A DNA stretch of 52,408 nucleotides from Lachnospiraceae bacterium (GCA_017561085.1 JAFZDQ010000053.1:1-52408), one strand, 5' to 3'. Counted from the stretch's first letter, positions 1 to 8,457 are shown. The notes: generated by a model from the letters alone, not told the origin. Numbers and translations are program-made.

Positions 1-133
1 TATTGGTAAATTTATTTGCCAACCCCGCCGCCCGAATAGCCGTATAGATAAGGTTCGGCATATGTTCCACAAGTTAGCTTAACAGCTTGCAAAAGTCATA
101 TAAAATGAGATTTGAAAGGATTAGAGACTAATT

Positions 134-331
134 ATGATGAAGAATGACTCCGGTGGATTTACAATGGATAATTTAATGATTGGCCATGAGCACTCGCTTG
201 AGCTGCATAACATCAGCTTCAAAAAGGGAATAGAAATAAAGGATGATGATCCTTGCAAAGTTGTACTAAATCCGCCAAATAATACGGATTATTGTCTTAA
301 AAAGGATAATCACCAGAACTATCAATTATAA
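134..331 (+). CDS. Hypothetical 65-residue protein
   Basis: This is the only plausible plus-strand gene. I do not recognise the product: it is polar, with no membrane segment, signal peptide or cysteine pattern. A purine-rich GAAAGGA lies upstream, but at about 15 nt from the double ATG the spacing is longer than ideal. It is followed at once by a GC-rich hairpin, as a real short transcript would be, and it converges on the HNH gene of the defence operon. It may equally be chance coding in AT-rich DNA. Confidence 0.3.
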   Translation: MMKNDSGGFTMDNLMIGHEHSLELHNISFKKGIEIKDDDPCKVVLNPPNNTDYCLKKDNHQNYQL

Positions 332-345
332 TTCTCTTATCAAAA

Positions 346-377
346 CACAGCGGAACATCCCATGTTGATCCGCTGTG
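346..377. terminator. Bidirectional hairpin terminator between convergent genes
   Basis: Perfect arms CACAGCGGA and TCCGCTGTG enclose a 14-nt loop. The hairpin lies between the end of the small plus-strand gene and the end of the minus-strand HNH gene, so it probably ends both transcripts. On the minus strand it is followed by GTTTT, and on the plus strand by a weaker T-rich run. Confidence 0.6.
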
Positions 378-392
378 GTATTATTTACAACT

Positions 393-1025
393 CTACACCA
401 TATTCCTTTTTTTCCTCAACAATTCTGCCATCTGTCCAACTTTCTCATACGCCTCTGCCATTCCTTCAATAGAGTGCAGTTGATGTTGCAGACCATATAT
501 GCTCATTAATAAATAATCAAGTCTTCTTAATTCGTCGCCTAACCCAAGCTTTTCGTAAAATAATTTAACCACATCATCTTCGTTCCCATCAGAAATATGT
601 ATATAATACTTTTCATCTCGTTCAAAACAACCAATAATTCCATCACCATCAGGATGTAACTTATCAGCATCCTCCCTTGGAATTTCAAAGGCACCTTTTC
701 TATGATTGCAAGTATGGCATGCTAACACTAAATTATCCATTTCTCCAGCTTCTGCTTTTGATGAAAATGATTCTTTGTAAAAAAAATGGTCAATCTCAAA
801 AAAAGTCTTTGAGACTATATCGTTTGATACACCGCAATACGAACACTTTCCGTTGTACGCCTTAATAAATTCTCCCTTATACTTTCCATCATTAGGACTC
901 AAATAATTATGCATGTCTCTTGCCCTAGAATGATCTGTCTTAATCATGTCCTCAACAGCTTTTTTTCTTTCTTTTATACCTTTAAGTTCAGGACAATATA
1001 TAGTATTTCTATAATCATTGCGCAT
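393..1025 (-). CDS. HNH endonuclease, last gene of methylase/GHKL/receiver operon
   Basis: A 210-residue protein with a zinc-ribbon HNH fold: CSYC (C61, C64), IDH (D79, H80), then N98 and a second CxxC (C103, C106) followed by NHRKG. This is the arrangement of McrA/HNH nucleases that cut DNA with a metal at the His. The N-terminal 50 and C-terminal 90 residues are not recognised and may bind partners or DNA. The start is supported by CAGGAGG about 7 nt upstream. The gene overlaps the receiver gene by 11 nt, so translation is coupled. In this operon it is the only obvious nuclease and hence the likely effector of the system; that role is inference. Confidence 0.85.
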   Translation of the reverse strand: MRNDYRNTIYCPELKGIKERKKAVEDMIKTDHSRARDMHNYLSPNDGKYKGEFIKAYNGKCSYCGVSNDIVSKTFFEIDHFFYKESFSSKAEAGEMDNLVLACHTCNHRKGAFEIPREDADKLHPDGDGIIGCFERDEKYYIHISDGNEDDVVKLFYEKLGLGDELRRLDYLLMSIYGLQHQLHSIEGMAEAYEKVGQMAELLRKKRNMV

Positions 1026-1629
1026 TTAATGCCTCCTGAACCTCCTTGAATACTTCAACCATTTTATCAATATCCGTTTTTGTTAACTCATCATATGTTC
1101 CTGTACCTTCAAGTGAATTCGTTATTTTTTCAACCAGAACTCTTTCCAAGGATTTATTATTTTTTAAATTCTTTGCAATTTTTCTATAATCTAAAATATT
1201 TCTGACGGCTTGATTTAATTTATTTGGAAGATGTTCTTTATAGTAATCTGAAGCAGTCCCCATATACTTTTGAGGATTATACTTGGGAATTTTCACAAAA
1301 CCATCTTCTATCTCATTTTGCGTAACAACAATCACTTCAATAAAAGGAAAATGCTTACGCAAAATAAGCTTAAACTCTTCTCCTGTAAACTTACTATCCG
1401 CTATGCTTCTATTCTCAAATAACTTTGAATCAATCAGAATAATATTTGCCTCGCGAACACATTGATTATTTATTAAACTCTCATATCCATCTTCTGGCTT
1501 AAATACAATATCTCCCTCGTAGATAATTTTGCATGCATCAAAATGGTAACTATCCAAATATTTGGATAGTTCTGTTTCAGGAGAATCATCTATATATACC
1601 ATTCTTATTATTTCCCTATCTTCCTGCAT
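1015..1629 (-). CDS. Stand-alone receiver-domain protein (204 aa)
   Basis: The N-terminal 120 residues look like a response-regulator receiver: acidic pair D14 D15 after a hydrophobic strand (MVYIDD), a strand ending in the candidate phosphoacceptor D67 (ANIILIDSKLF), and a strand ending in T103 (VIVVTQ). The usual final Lys-Pro is not clear. No DNA-binding output domain follows; the last 80 residues are helical and charged. The start is ATG at 1629 because TTGGAGG lies just upstream; this overlaps the stop of the GHKL gene by 14 nt. Encoded between a kinase-like protein and an HNH nuclease, it probably relays a signal from one to the other. The phosphorelay is inferred from domain order only. 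Confidence 0.7.
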   Translation of the reverse strand: MQEDREIIRMVYIDDSPETELSKYLDSYHFDACKIIYEGDIVFKPEDGYESLINNQCVREANIILIDSKLFENRSIADSKFTGEEFKLILRKHFPFIEVIVVTQNEIEDGFVKIPKYNPQKYMGTASDYYKEHLPNKLNQAVRNILDYRKIAKNLKNNKSLERVLVEKITNSLEGTGTYDELTKTDIDKMVEVFKEVQEALNAQ

Positions 1630-3760
1630 ATTTTCCTCCAATCGACAAGCTAATCTCAAACCCCTTATCACCCTTTATTTCTGTGATCTCTCCTCCTGAC
1701 ATCACAACCGTGTTATTGACAATCCACATACCCAAGCCATGACCATTTGTCCTTGTAGTCTCATGTACTTCAAGAATTTTCATGGGATTATTTTCATATT
1801 TCTTATTCAATCCTTGCCCTAAATCTCGATAACGCACTAATAACATTCCTGCCTGCTTTTTTATTTCAATATAAATCTGAAGATGTGGCATATTATCATT
1901 CTGCTGAACGCTATTAAGTATAAGATTGTCCAAAATAACCCTCATAACATCTTCTGATAATGCAAATTCCAATGATGAATCTATATCAGCAGTTATACTC
2001 AACCACCCATAATCTCTCAGCCATGTCATTTTAATACGTTCAACAAGTTCACGTATATTTTGCATCTTTATATCAAATTGTCGTTTTTCTATTTCAGCTA
2101 ACATCGTATCCATAAAGACAACCAGTTTTTTTGAAACCTCATAGTTTTTATCTAGCATATATGGAACATTTCTATACACTTTCCTTGTGTTTTCAGGTCT
2201 GCTTAAGGTATCCCACATCTCATATTCTTTTAGTGACTCAACAATATTATTGTATATCTCATATAAATCATTACGATCATTTTTCAATTCATGAGCTATT
2301 GAAGATGCTTTCAATCCTGTAGTCGCTAAAACATTCAGTATTCGAACATCATATTTATAACGCGCTTCTACCTCTTTTCTCTCCTGTTTTGCCTGTTTTC
2401 CCTCTTTTTGTATAATCGCAATTTCTTGCTTTAATTGTCTAGCCTCAGTGTCAGATAGAGACTTAACAAATAGGGGATTTTTTACCACCTTCTCTGAAAT
2501 TGGAGTTGGCTTTTCTTCTTCTAAATTGTTTTTTTCATTTATTTTCCTAATAATACTCTGTCTATAACGTTCAAACTCCTTCACCCCTGCTAATATAATC
2601 TCAATAAACAAGATATAATAAATATTTTCATCCAACCCCTGTCTGTTTGCCAAATCCCTCAGTAAATAATTAGCCCTTTTATCAATTTGTACATATCCTG
2701 CCAACTGATTTTCCCTTACTCTCCATGAGCCTGTCGGATGGGTCGCAGCAGCTGGTGACTTTCGAGAACGCTTTCCCAATCCAAGCCAATCCTTCTTCCC
2801 CTCATAAGAAGATATACTAAATGCATTTCTATATAATATTATTCCTTCTTCAACTGAATTTGGGGTCTCTGTATATTTATATAAAAACTTTTCTTTGTCC
2901 AATTTGCTTGAATTTAAATTAAAGAAAAAATTGGCAGAAAAATGTCCGATTTCATTTAACTGTTGTCCTAAAAGTTCCTCATCCAGTTCTGGCAAATCAA
3001 CGCCTTTTAGTTCTTCTTCCATATTCGTTTCTATAGAATAATAATGCAAATCCATTCCATTGCAGTACTTCTCTGCTTCTTCTGAAAACTCATCAGTAAA
3101 AATGGTAGTCGTAAGTTTCCCCTCTGAATAATCAAGAACAATATTGCTCCTGCAATTAATTCCTGGTTCCGGCTTTGGAAAATGGCAAGGAACTAATATA
3201 CAATTATCGCCAAATACAACTTCTATCTTCATAGCTGTATCATTATACGTTTTTTCGAGATACTTACCTAAATTTTCAATTCTCTTTGAAGTCCACTTTT
3301 CACGTAAATTTCCAATTTTTATTTTGGTGCCATGTAAAATATCTACATTTTTTTCGTCTAATATTGATTTGTTCCAATCTGTCTTCCAAACAACTCCCCT
3401 TTCATTCTCCTTTCGACTTTGAATCTCTATTTCTTTGCCCAATCTTGATAACGCAAATCTACCTACCCCTTTCGAGCCGGCTTGGATGCGTTTATGATTG
3501 TTAGAGTCCACTATTTCATATTCTTTGTTACTCTTTCCGATATGCATCCAATGTTTTTTTATGTCACTATCATTCATACCTACGCCATCATCCGAAATAA
3601 ACAATGTGTTTCCAGAGAACTCTATCCGCAAATCTAGCGCTTTAGCATCATATGCATTTTTAACAAGCTCCAAAATCGCAGCCTCATCAGATGAGAAATT
3701 TTGCACACCAAGAAGTTCGGCTATTGTGCTATCTTCTATAATATACTTGAGTTCTTCCAT
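1616..3760 (-). CDS. Soluble protein with two GHKL ATPase domains (HSP90/MutL-like plus histidine-kinase-like)
   Basis: 714 residues with two GHKL modules. Residues 1-200 hold an HSP90/MutL/MORC-like ATPase: N box ELVKNAYDA (N35), DDGVGM (57-62) and KGVGR (97-101). Residues 430-470 are a charged coiled coil. Residues 478-710 look like a histidine kinase: H box SSIAHELKND with H490, N box LDNLILNS (609-616), DLGQG (646-650) and NGHGLGM (672-678). No membrane segment is visible, so sensing is cytosolic. The gene starts 12 nt after the methylase gene. Family knowledge: such N-terminal ATPases clamp on partners or DNA, and such C-terminal domains phosphorylate a receiver, here probably the downstream one. 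It is not a standard restriction subunit. Confidence 0.85.
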   Translation of the reverse strand: MEELKYIIEDSTIAELLGVQNFSSDEAAILELVKNAYDAKALDLRIEFSGNTLFISDDGVGMNDSDIKKHWMHIGKSNKEYEIVDSNNHKRIQAGSKGVGRFALSRLGKEIEIQSRKENERGVVWKTDWNKSILDEKNVDILHGTKIKIGNLREKWTSKRIENLGKYLEKTYNDTAMKIEVVFGDNCILVPCHFPKPEPGINCRSNIVLDYSEGKLTTTIFTDEFSEEAEKYCNGMDLHYYSIETNMEEELKGVDLPELDEELLGQQLNEIGHFSANFFFNLNSSKLDKEKFLYKYTETPNSVEEGIILYRNAFSISSYEGKKDWLGLGKRSRKSPAAATHPTGSWRVRENQLAGYVQIDKRANYLLRDLANRQGLDENIYYILFIEIILAGVKEFERYRQSIIRKINEKNNLEEEKPTPISEKVVKNPLFVKSLSDTEARQLKQEIAIIQKEGKQAKQERKEVEARYKYDVRILNVLATTGLKASSIAHELKNDRNDLYEIYNNIVESLKEYEMWDTLSRPENTRKVYRNVPYMLDKNYEVSKKLVVFMDTMLAEIEKRQFDIKMQNIRELVERIKMTWLRDYGWLSITADIDSSLEFALSEDVMRVILDNLILNSVQQNDNMPHLQIYIEIKKQAGMLLVRYRDLGQGLNKKYENNPMKILEVHETTRTNGHGLGMWIVNNTVVMSGGEITEIKGDKGFEISLSIGGKYAGR

Positions 3761-3772
3761 CTATACATCTCC

Positions 3773-5182
3773 TTAAAACATATAATTCTCTATATCCTTT
3801 GATGTGATCCGCAAGGAGTTCCCATTAACGTGTATTCCTATTCCCTCAACATACCTCTTAAATCTATCTGACTTCAATATAATCATTGCATCATCAAGGC
3901 CATACTCATCATCGTCCCTTTTGGGTATTATGTACATTCCTGCATAAGGTATGCATTCTTTACTCAATTTGTAAATTAATAAATCCGAAGAGATTACCGT
4001 TGAAACCAGGCATTTTTCCCTATTAAGATTTCCTAACGCTTGTGATCTTCCATACTCAAACCATTTTGCATTTTTTTCACTGTTTCGCTTTACCAACTTG
4101 GTTTTATAAGATGTTAAGTATTTATATGCTCCGGGAAACATATCTTTTATTTCGCATTGTTTATATCTAACCAACCCATTTTCACAATACTTGTAAGGAA
4201 ATATTATTTTTTCAACAGTGCCCGTTCGAAGTGTCCTCGGTGTAGCAGTTTCGCGCACCAATTCATGCTCAATCACATAGCCTTTACATACATAGTTTCC
4301 ATTTATATCAATATTATAATCTTTCAGCACAAAAGCATCATTATATAATGTCGCCACTACATGTGCTACTCTGAAATAATCGCCAAACCGTCTTTTTCCC
4401 TGTTCAGAACCTGTAAAAACCCATTTTTCCCCCAAGTCTGACTTTGATATTTCTGCTATCCTTTTCATTGAAACATCATAATACTTAAAACTCTTTTTGG
4501 TATTATTTGCCTCCATCAAAACAATCGCCGACTTAACAAGTGCTTTATCAAATACTTTTTTCTGAGTATAGTCTTGTATCTCCGAAATATATGGAAGCAT
4601 TACCCTTCTTAGATTTAACCCAAAAACAGTCTTAAATATACTGCTTGGAACCAAGTAAGCCATCTTTCCATTCTCAGTCAACATTGAAAGACTTTTCTCA
4701 ATAAAAGCATAACAATAGTCAAATTTTCCTTTCTTGCATGATTCATAGTGTTCATTTAAAAACTGCTGTTCTCTTCTTTCCATTTCACTATATGTAATAT
4801 ATGGCGGATTTCCAATAATGAATTCATACTTTGTCGAATCATCTCGGCGAAGAAAATCCTCATTATATATTTGCCATATAATGTGCGGTATTCCTTCTTT
4901 GTCAAGAATATTATTGAGATTTTCTATACACTTTTTACAATGCCTTTCATCAATTTCGACACCTATAATATCTCTTGCTAAACCATTCTTGATTATAGTT
5001 CTCGATAAACCTTTACTTTTGCAATCTGCGATATATCTTTGAACCACAACCACCAAGATGTTTCCATCACCGCAAGAATTCTCCAGTATTCTTTTTCCTT
5101 TTAAATTGTTAGTATATCCCACATCATCCAATAGTTTTTCAACATAATCTTGCGGTGTAAACACTTGACATTTTAAATTCAT
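3773..5182 (-). CDS. N6-adenine DNA methyltransferase (Eco57I/TaqI-like)
   Basis: A 469-residue amino-methyltransferase. Motif I is ENSCGDGNIL (SAM binding) and motif IV is NPPY, typical of N6-adenine methylases. The N terminus QVFTPQDYVEKLLDDVG is the usual entry of type I/Eco57I-like methylases. The C-terminal 200 residues, with a WFEYGRSQAL segment, resemble the target-recognition part of TaqI-like enzymes. ATG at 5182 is preferred over a TTG one codon earlier because AAGAGGAATTG precedes it. It is the first gene of the four-gene operon. It most likely marks self DNA, while the GHKL/receiver/HNH proteins act on unmarked DNA. Confidence 0.85.
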   Translation of the reverse strand: MNLKCQVFTPQDYVEKLLDDVGYTNNLKGKRILENSCGDGNILVVVVQRYIADCKSKGLSRTIIKNGLARDIIGVEIDERHCKKCIENLNNILDKEGIPHIIWQIYNEDFLRRDDSTKYEFIIGNPPYITYSEMERREQQFLNEHYESCKKGKFDYCYAFIEKSLSMLTENGKMAYLVPSSIFKTVFGLNLRRVMLPYISEIQDYTQKKVFDKALVKSAIVLMEANNTKKSFKYYDVSMKRIAEISKSDLGEKWVFTGSEQGKRRFGDYFRVAHVVATLYNDAFVLKDYNIDINGNYVCKGYVIEHELVRETATPRTLRTGTVEKIIFPYKYCENGLVRYKQCEIKDMFPGAYKYLTSYKTKLVKRNSEKNAKWFEYGRSQALGNLNREKCLVSTVISSDLLIYKLSKECIPYAGMYIIPKRDDDEYGLDDAMIILKSDRFKRYVEGIGIHVNGNSLRITSKDIENYMF

Positions 5183-5357
5183 CAATTCCTCTTTCTACGG
5201 CAAATAAAAACTCTCAAATTATATTCTCATTAATACACTTTGAGTTTTCCCGCATCTATCCTCTATATTCTTAATTCCATGGATAATCCGCCAAGCTGAA
5301 CAAATAACGTTTACCATCAGTATACCTATCAACAGTTTTCTAGTTTCAGATTCATTC

Positions 5358-6404
5358 TCAATTCTTAATATATTTTGTTCCTCTACCTGTTCCAACCTTC
5401 CTAATAGAGCCAATTCTAACCATCTGGCCGAGAACCGCTTCTATCGTTGTAGCACTGACATCAGGAAGTATCTTTCCTATATCCGCTTTTGATATTGGTG
5501 TCAGGCTATTCAGCACAGTAGCCTCTACTCTTGCCTGCTTGGTAACCTTCTTACTTCCAATTACTGCAAATCTTTTGTCCAACTCTTTGTAGCACGCATA
5601 TACTGTTGTAATAAATTCCATGATGAATGCTGAATAATCCTGGCTGTTTTCATGCCAGCCGAAGGATGACTTTTGCAGTGCGTCGTAATAGTTTCCCTTC
5701 CTATTATTGATCTGCTCTTCGAAAGAAATATACTTCCCAGCGTCAAATCCGTTTTTATAAAGTAGCAATAATGATAATAACCTTGATATTCTGCCATTCC
5801 CATCCCTAAAAGGGTGTATGCATAGAAAATCAAGTATCACACACGGTATAAGAAGAAGCTGATTGATATTTGGATTATCCCTTGCCTCCAAGTATGCCAA
5901 TTCTAGCTGTTCCATTTCATCCGGCGTATCCTTCGCTGATGTCGGATGAAATCTTACACGTCTCCTACCATTCTTATCTTCTTCAATAATATCGTTGTCA
6001 TATTCCTTGTATTTTCCTGCATAAGAATATCCCGCAATATTCATCATGATGGAATGGAGCCTCAATATATCCGATTGCCTAAAATCCATATCGGCATGTC
6101 CTGTATGAACTTCAGCAAGAGCGTCTCTGTAACCAGCTATCTCCTGTTCACTGTGATTCAAAGGCTCACTACTACCATTTACAATTTCATAAATACGTTC
6201 ATCAGTAGTAACAATACCTTCTATCTCATTCGAATTCTTTACTGACTGCACTTTTGCTATTGCTTCCAACTCCGTGAACACATCCACAAACTGTTCCTTT
6301 CGATCCGAAGCCATGACACGCAGTGTATATATATCTGTTGTAATATTTAAAAGTCCTGCCGGTAGAAGTCCATTTTGTAGAAATGAGTAATCAAATATAT
6401 GCAT
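5358..6404 (-). CDS. fic: Fic family protein (AMPylase), class II
   Basis: 348 residues. The catalytic loop HPFRDGNGR (H197 to R205) is the complete Fic consensus, so it should transfer AMP or a related group from a nucleotide to a target hydroxyl. The N-terminal Fic_N domain carries an inhibitory helix motif SNEIEG (S58 to G63, [ST]xxxE[GN]), which makes it a self-inhibited class II Fic. The last 75 residues form a winged-helix-like domain (IGKILPDVSATTIEAVLGQMVRIG type), so it may bind its own promoter. AGGGAG lies before the ATG. The gene has its own sigma-A promoter with TATGCAT boxes. It sits between the TIR gene and the methylase operon. The cellular target is unknown. Confidence 0.92.
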   Translation of the reverse strand: MHIFDYSFLQNGLLPAGLLNITTDIYTLRVMASDRKEQFVDVFTELEAIAKVQSVKNSNEIEGIVTTDERIYEIVNGSSEPLNHSEQEIAGYRDALAEVHTGHADMDFRQSDILRLHSIMMNIAGYSYAGKYKEYDNDIIEEDKNGRRRVRFHPTSAKDTPDEMEQLELAYLEARDNPNINQLLLIPCVILDFLCIHPFRDGNGRISRLLSLLLLYKNGFDAGKYISFEEQINNRKGNYYDALQKSSFGWHENSQDYSAFIMEFITTVYACYKELDKRFAVIGSKKVTKQARVEATVLNSLTPISKADIGKILPDVSATTIEAVLGQMVRIGSIRKVGTGRGTKYIKN

Positions 6405-6428
6405 AGTCGAGTCTCCCTTCTACATTAA

Positions 6429-6457
6429 AATATACTATTTTTTATGCATAAAGTCAA
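6429..6457 (-). promoter_or_regulatory. sigma-A promoter of fic
   Basis: TTGACT (6452-6457) and TATATT (6429-6434), read on the minus strand, are separated by exactly 17 bp. The TATGCATA box at 6443-6450 lies inside the spacer, so a protein bound there would block RNA polymerase. Confidence 0.75.
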
Positions 6458-6514
6458 TCTTATATGCACAAAAATATCCCCTTTTATATGCATATCATTC
6501 ATTTGTTATGCATA
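6443..6514. promoter_or_regulatory. Four phased TATGCAT operator boxes upstream of fic
   Basis: TATGCATA occurs at 6443-6450, 6487-6494 and 6507-6514, and the variant TATGCAC at 6463-6469. The start-to-start distances are 20, 24 and 20 bp, roughly two helical turns each, so binders would line up on one face. The first box is in the promoter spacer. A likely binder is the winged-helix domain of Fic itself, or an unlinked repressor; this is inference. Confidence 0.6.
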
Positions 6515-6721
6515 CGAAAGAGGATGCTTTAGTTATATTCACTTACTTTCTATAAATTAGACACTCATTACACATTTTCTGTGACATTTACCCTCGTCAC
6601 AGTACCTGCCCCATACGTTCTATAGACTTTTACGTCTAAAATTCAGATTGAGTTTCAAAAGCTACTGTAAAAGATTATAAGTCGAACTCCCGTTTAATCG
6701 GAATTCCCTTGAAAACATGGA

Positions 6722-7993
6722 TCATTCAGTTTCGAATTCTTCTAATATTTCCGCCGGAGTCTTGCTACAATCAAGTTCATTATCTTCCTTAAACCCATCC
6801 GCTATGCTATAACCGATAGTCGTCACTTGGAAGAGAGGATCTTTCCTACCAATCTTTTTTATGTACCCTTTTTTAAGTAGTCTTGCAACAGCATCATCCC
6901 ACAACGCAATCTCTCTGGGTTTCTGATTTCTTTCCAAAGTAACCTTACCTGCTTGGTATGACGTTCCACTTAAAGTCTGTAAAACCATGATCTGTCCGTC
7001 ATCTTCTGCTGCATACAGAAGCATTACACAAGCATAAATCGTTATAGTATCATCATCTGCGTCAATAGGAGTAATAATGTAATCTGTTTTGGTTTGCTTC
7101 GGTTCTGACGTTATTTCCTGGATTGTAGAAATATAATTATTTCGAATTTTTTCCCACCTTGTATTGCTGACAGTCCTCATTCCGAACTCTGCAACAATAC
7201 TGTCCTTCAGTTCTCCGAGCCTATGCTTAAGTTCGTCAATATCTCCATCAAGTTTGATGCCTATTTGTGTGGGATCAATACATCCTGCAATATCAGAAAA
7301 CCCAAAGTCCGGAAGCAAAATACCATCCCATTTCTGTTTCATTGCCCATGCCGCACCCATTTCGTTAAGACAAGCTGCTGATTGATAATAATTGTGAGAA
7401 AGAAAGTATAGCACATGCAAGTCATACTCTTGAAATTTCTCAACCAACCATTCATAAACTTTCTCTCCGAGAGGAATTCCAACACTGGGGTATGAAGAGC
7501 ACACTATATCATCTTCGTTTAGTCCTATTGCAAATAGTAAATCTACAAATGCTTTTGTGTATTCCTTATCTTGTGTTGAATGACTAATAAATATAAGCTT
7601 TTTTCTTTCACTATTCGCATATTCTATGTTATCTGCATCTGTGGCAATGTTATTAGTTGTATCCCTTACTATAAAATCATTCTTTATCGCATTAATCAGC
7701 ACACGTACCGATGACAGCGCATCCTTAGTAACAATCTGAGTCCGTTGTTTCAATACTTCAAATTCAGCTTTACGTTTCTCATCAGGATTAATTCTGAAGA
7801 ACGTATCGAAATCCTGACACAACTTTATCCAACGTTCATCCGTAATCTGAATGTTTACTGAAGAATTATTATAAACTTCTGCAGGATCATCTATATAGTT
7901 TAATGCAAGAACTCCTGCTGCATTTATAGACTCTTCCATATCATCACATTGCTGAATTAATGAATCAAGTTCTCTTTGACAATCATACACCAT
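6722..7993 (-). CDS. TIR-domain protein with C-terminal winged-helix-like region
   Basis: 423 residues. A TIR domain spans about 130-275: strand FISHS (135-139) followed by TQDKEYTKAF, and the catalytic-type glutamate E211 in CLNEMGAAW. Bacterial TIR domains of this kind cleave NAD+ or make signalling nucleotides in phage defence. The N-terminal 110 residues (helical, polar) are not recognised and may be the sensor. Residues about 310-410 look like a winged helix (DDAVARLLKKGYIKKIG). The start follows AGGGGTTAAT. It has no operon partner: Fic lies downstream after 317 bp. It may be a single-gene defence protein or act with an unlinked activator. Confidence 0.85.
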   Translation of the reverse strand: MVYDCQRELDSLIQQCDDMEESINAAGVLALNYIDDPAEVYNNSSVNIQITDERWIKLCQDFDTFFRINPDEKRKAEFEVLKQRTQIVTKDALSSVRVLINAIKNDFIVRDTTNNIATDADNIEYANSERKKLIFISHSTQDKEYTKAFVDLLFAIGLNEDDIVCSSYPSVGIPLGEKVYEWLVEKFQEYDLHVLYFLSHNYYQSAACLNEMGAAWAMKQKWDGILLPDFGFSDIAGCIDPTQIGIKLDGDIDELKHRLGELKDSIVAEFGMRTVSNTRWEKIRNNYISTIQEITSEPKQTKTDYIITPIDADDDTITIYACVMLLYAAEDDGQIMVLQTLSGTSYQAGKVTLERNQKPREIALWDDAVARLLKKGYIKKIGRKDPLFQVTTIGYSIADGFKEDNELDCSKTPAEILEEFETE

Positions 7994-8010
7994 ATTAACC
8001 CCTGCCTCAT

Positions 8011-8058
8011 ATTATATAGTCATACCCATTCTTTAACTGTTCTTTGGTATAGGGTATG
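8011..8058 (-). promoter_or_regulatory. Probable TIR-gene promoter with inverted repeat
   Basis: On the minus strand a TATAAT (8011-8016) stands 17 bp from a poor -35 CAGTTA (8034-8039). Arms CATACCC (8021-8027) and GGGTATG (8052-8058) flank the -35, so they could be an operator. The weak -35 fits a gene kept nearly silent. Confidence 0.4.
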
Positions 8059-8171
8059 CTGTGGATTGGATTCGCTAGCCTACCACTCGATATTTTAAGA
8101 AAGGTTTCACCCACATTCTCTTTGTCACGATGTTAATGTTCCTCAATCACAGTATCTGCCCCTAATGACAC

Positions 8172-8357
8172 AAAAGTCCTGCCTAAAGAAGTCCGTTTTA
8201 CAAAAAATGAGAAATCTAATATGTAAATAGCCGAGGCTTTCTACTGCATTAAAATATATCGCCTTTTATGCATAAAGTCAATCCCATGTGCATAAAAATA
8301 TCCTCTTTTACATGCACATCATTCGTTTCATGATGTATATAAAAGAGGATGTTTTAT
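8172..8357 (-). pseudogene. Remnant of a second fic gene start with its promoter (copy B)
   Basis: This is an imperfect copy of 6349-6531. The first 20 or so fic codons are recognisable (for example the GGACTTCT and GCAGGACTTTT segments on the minus strand), but the ATG is lost and several stops are present, so no Fic can be made. The upstream promoter is still intact in outline: TATATT, the TATGCATA spacer box at 8267-8274 and the TTGACT -35. It points at the TIR gene about 180-240 bp downstream. The rest of 7994-8457 holds only the TIR promoter region, an imperfect 45-50 bp repeat at 8112-8163, and AT-rich sequence after the ABC gene. Confidence 0.65.
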
Positions 8358-8457
8358 GTATATAAAGCGGAAAACAAGTCTGTAAATACAAACACACAAT
8401 CATAACTATCTGCATTTTCGAATAATATTTTACTGGGTGTTTTTCTAGAAACAAAAC

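Larger units (their letters stand above)
6349..6531. repeat. Copy A of duplicated fic promoter region (functional copy)
   Basis: This stretch covers the first codons of fic, its ribosome site, promoter and TATGCAT boxes. It matches 8172-8357 closely along its length and in the same orientation, for example AAAAGTCCTGCC, the -35/-10 pair and GAGGATG at the far end. A further imperfect repeat follows at 6572-6613, matching 8112-8163. The rest of the gap up to 6721 (downstream of the TIR gene) shows no coding potential; TGTGAC and GTCACA at 6581-6602 could form a weak hairpin. Confidence 0.7.

Noticed and set aside
1-133. Possible attachment site or partial gene at the left edge
   Set aside because: I see only a small GGTAAA/TTTGCC-type hairpin and no tRNA gene, integrase or repeat matching the right edge.
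5219-5413. 64-codon open frame downstream of and overlapping the fic 3' end
   Set aside because: It starts with TTG inside fic in another frame and has no ribosome site. The hydrophobic stretch is not enough to call a gene; 5183-5357 otherwise shows nothing but AT-rich sequence upstream of the methylase gene.
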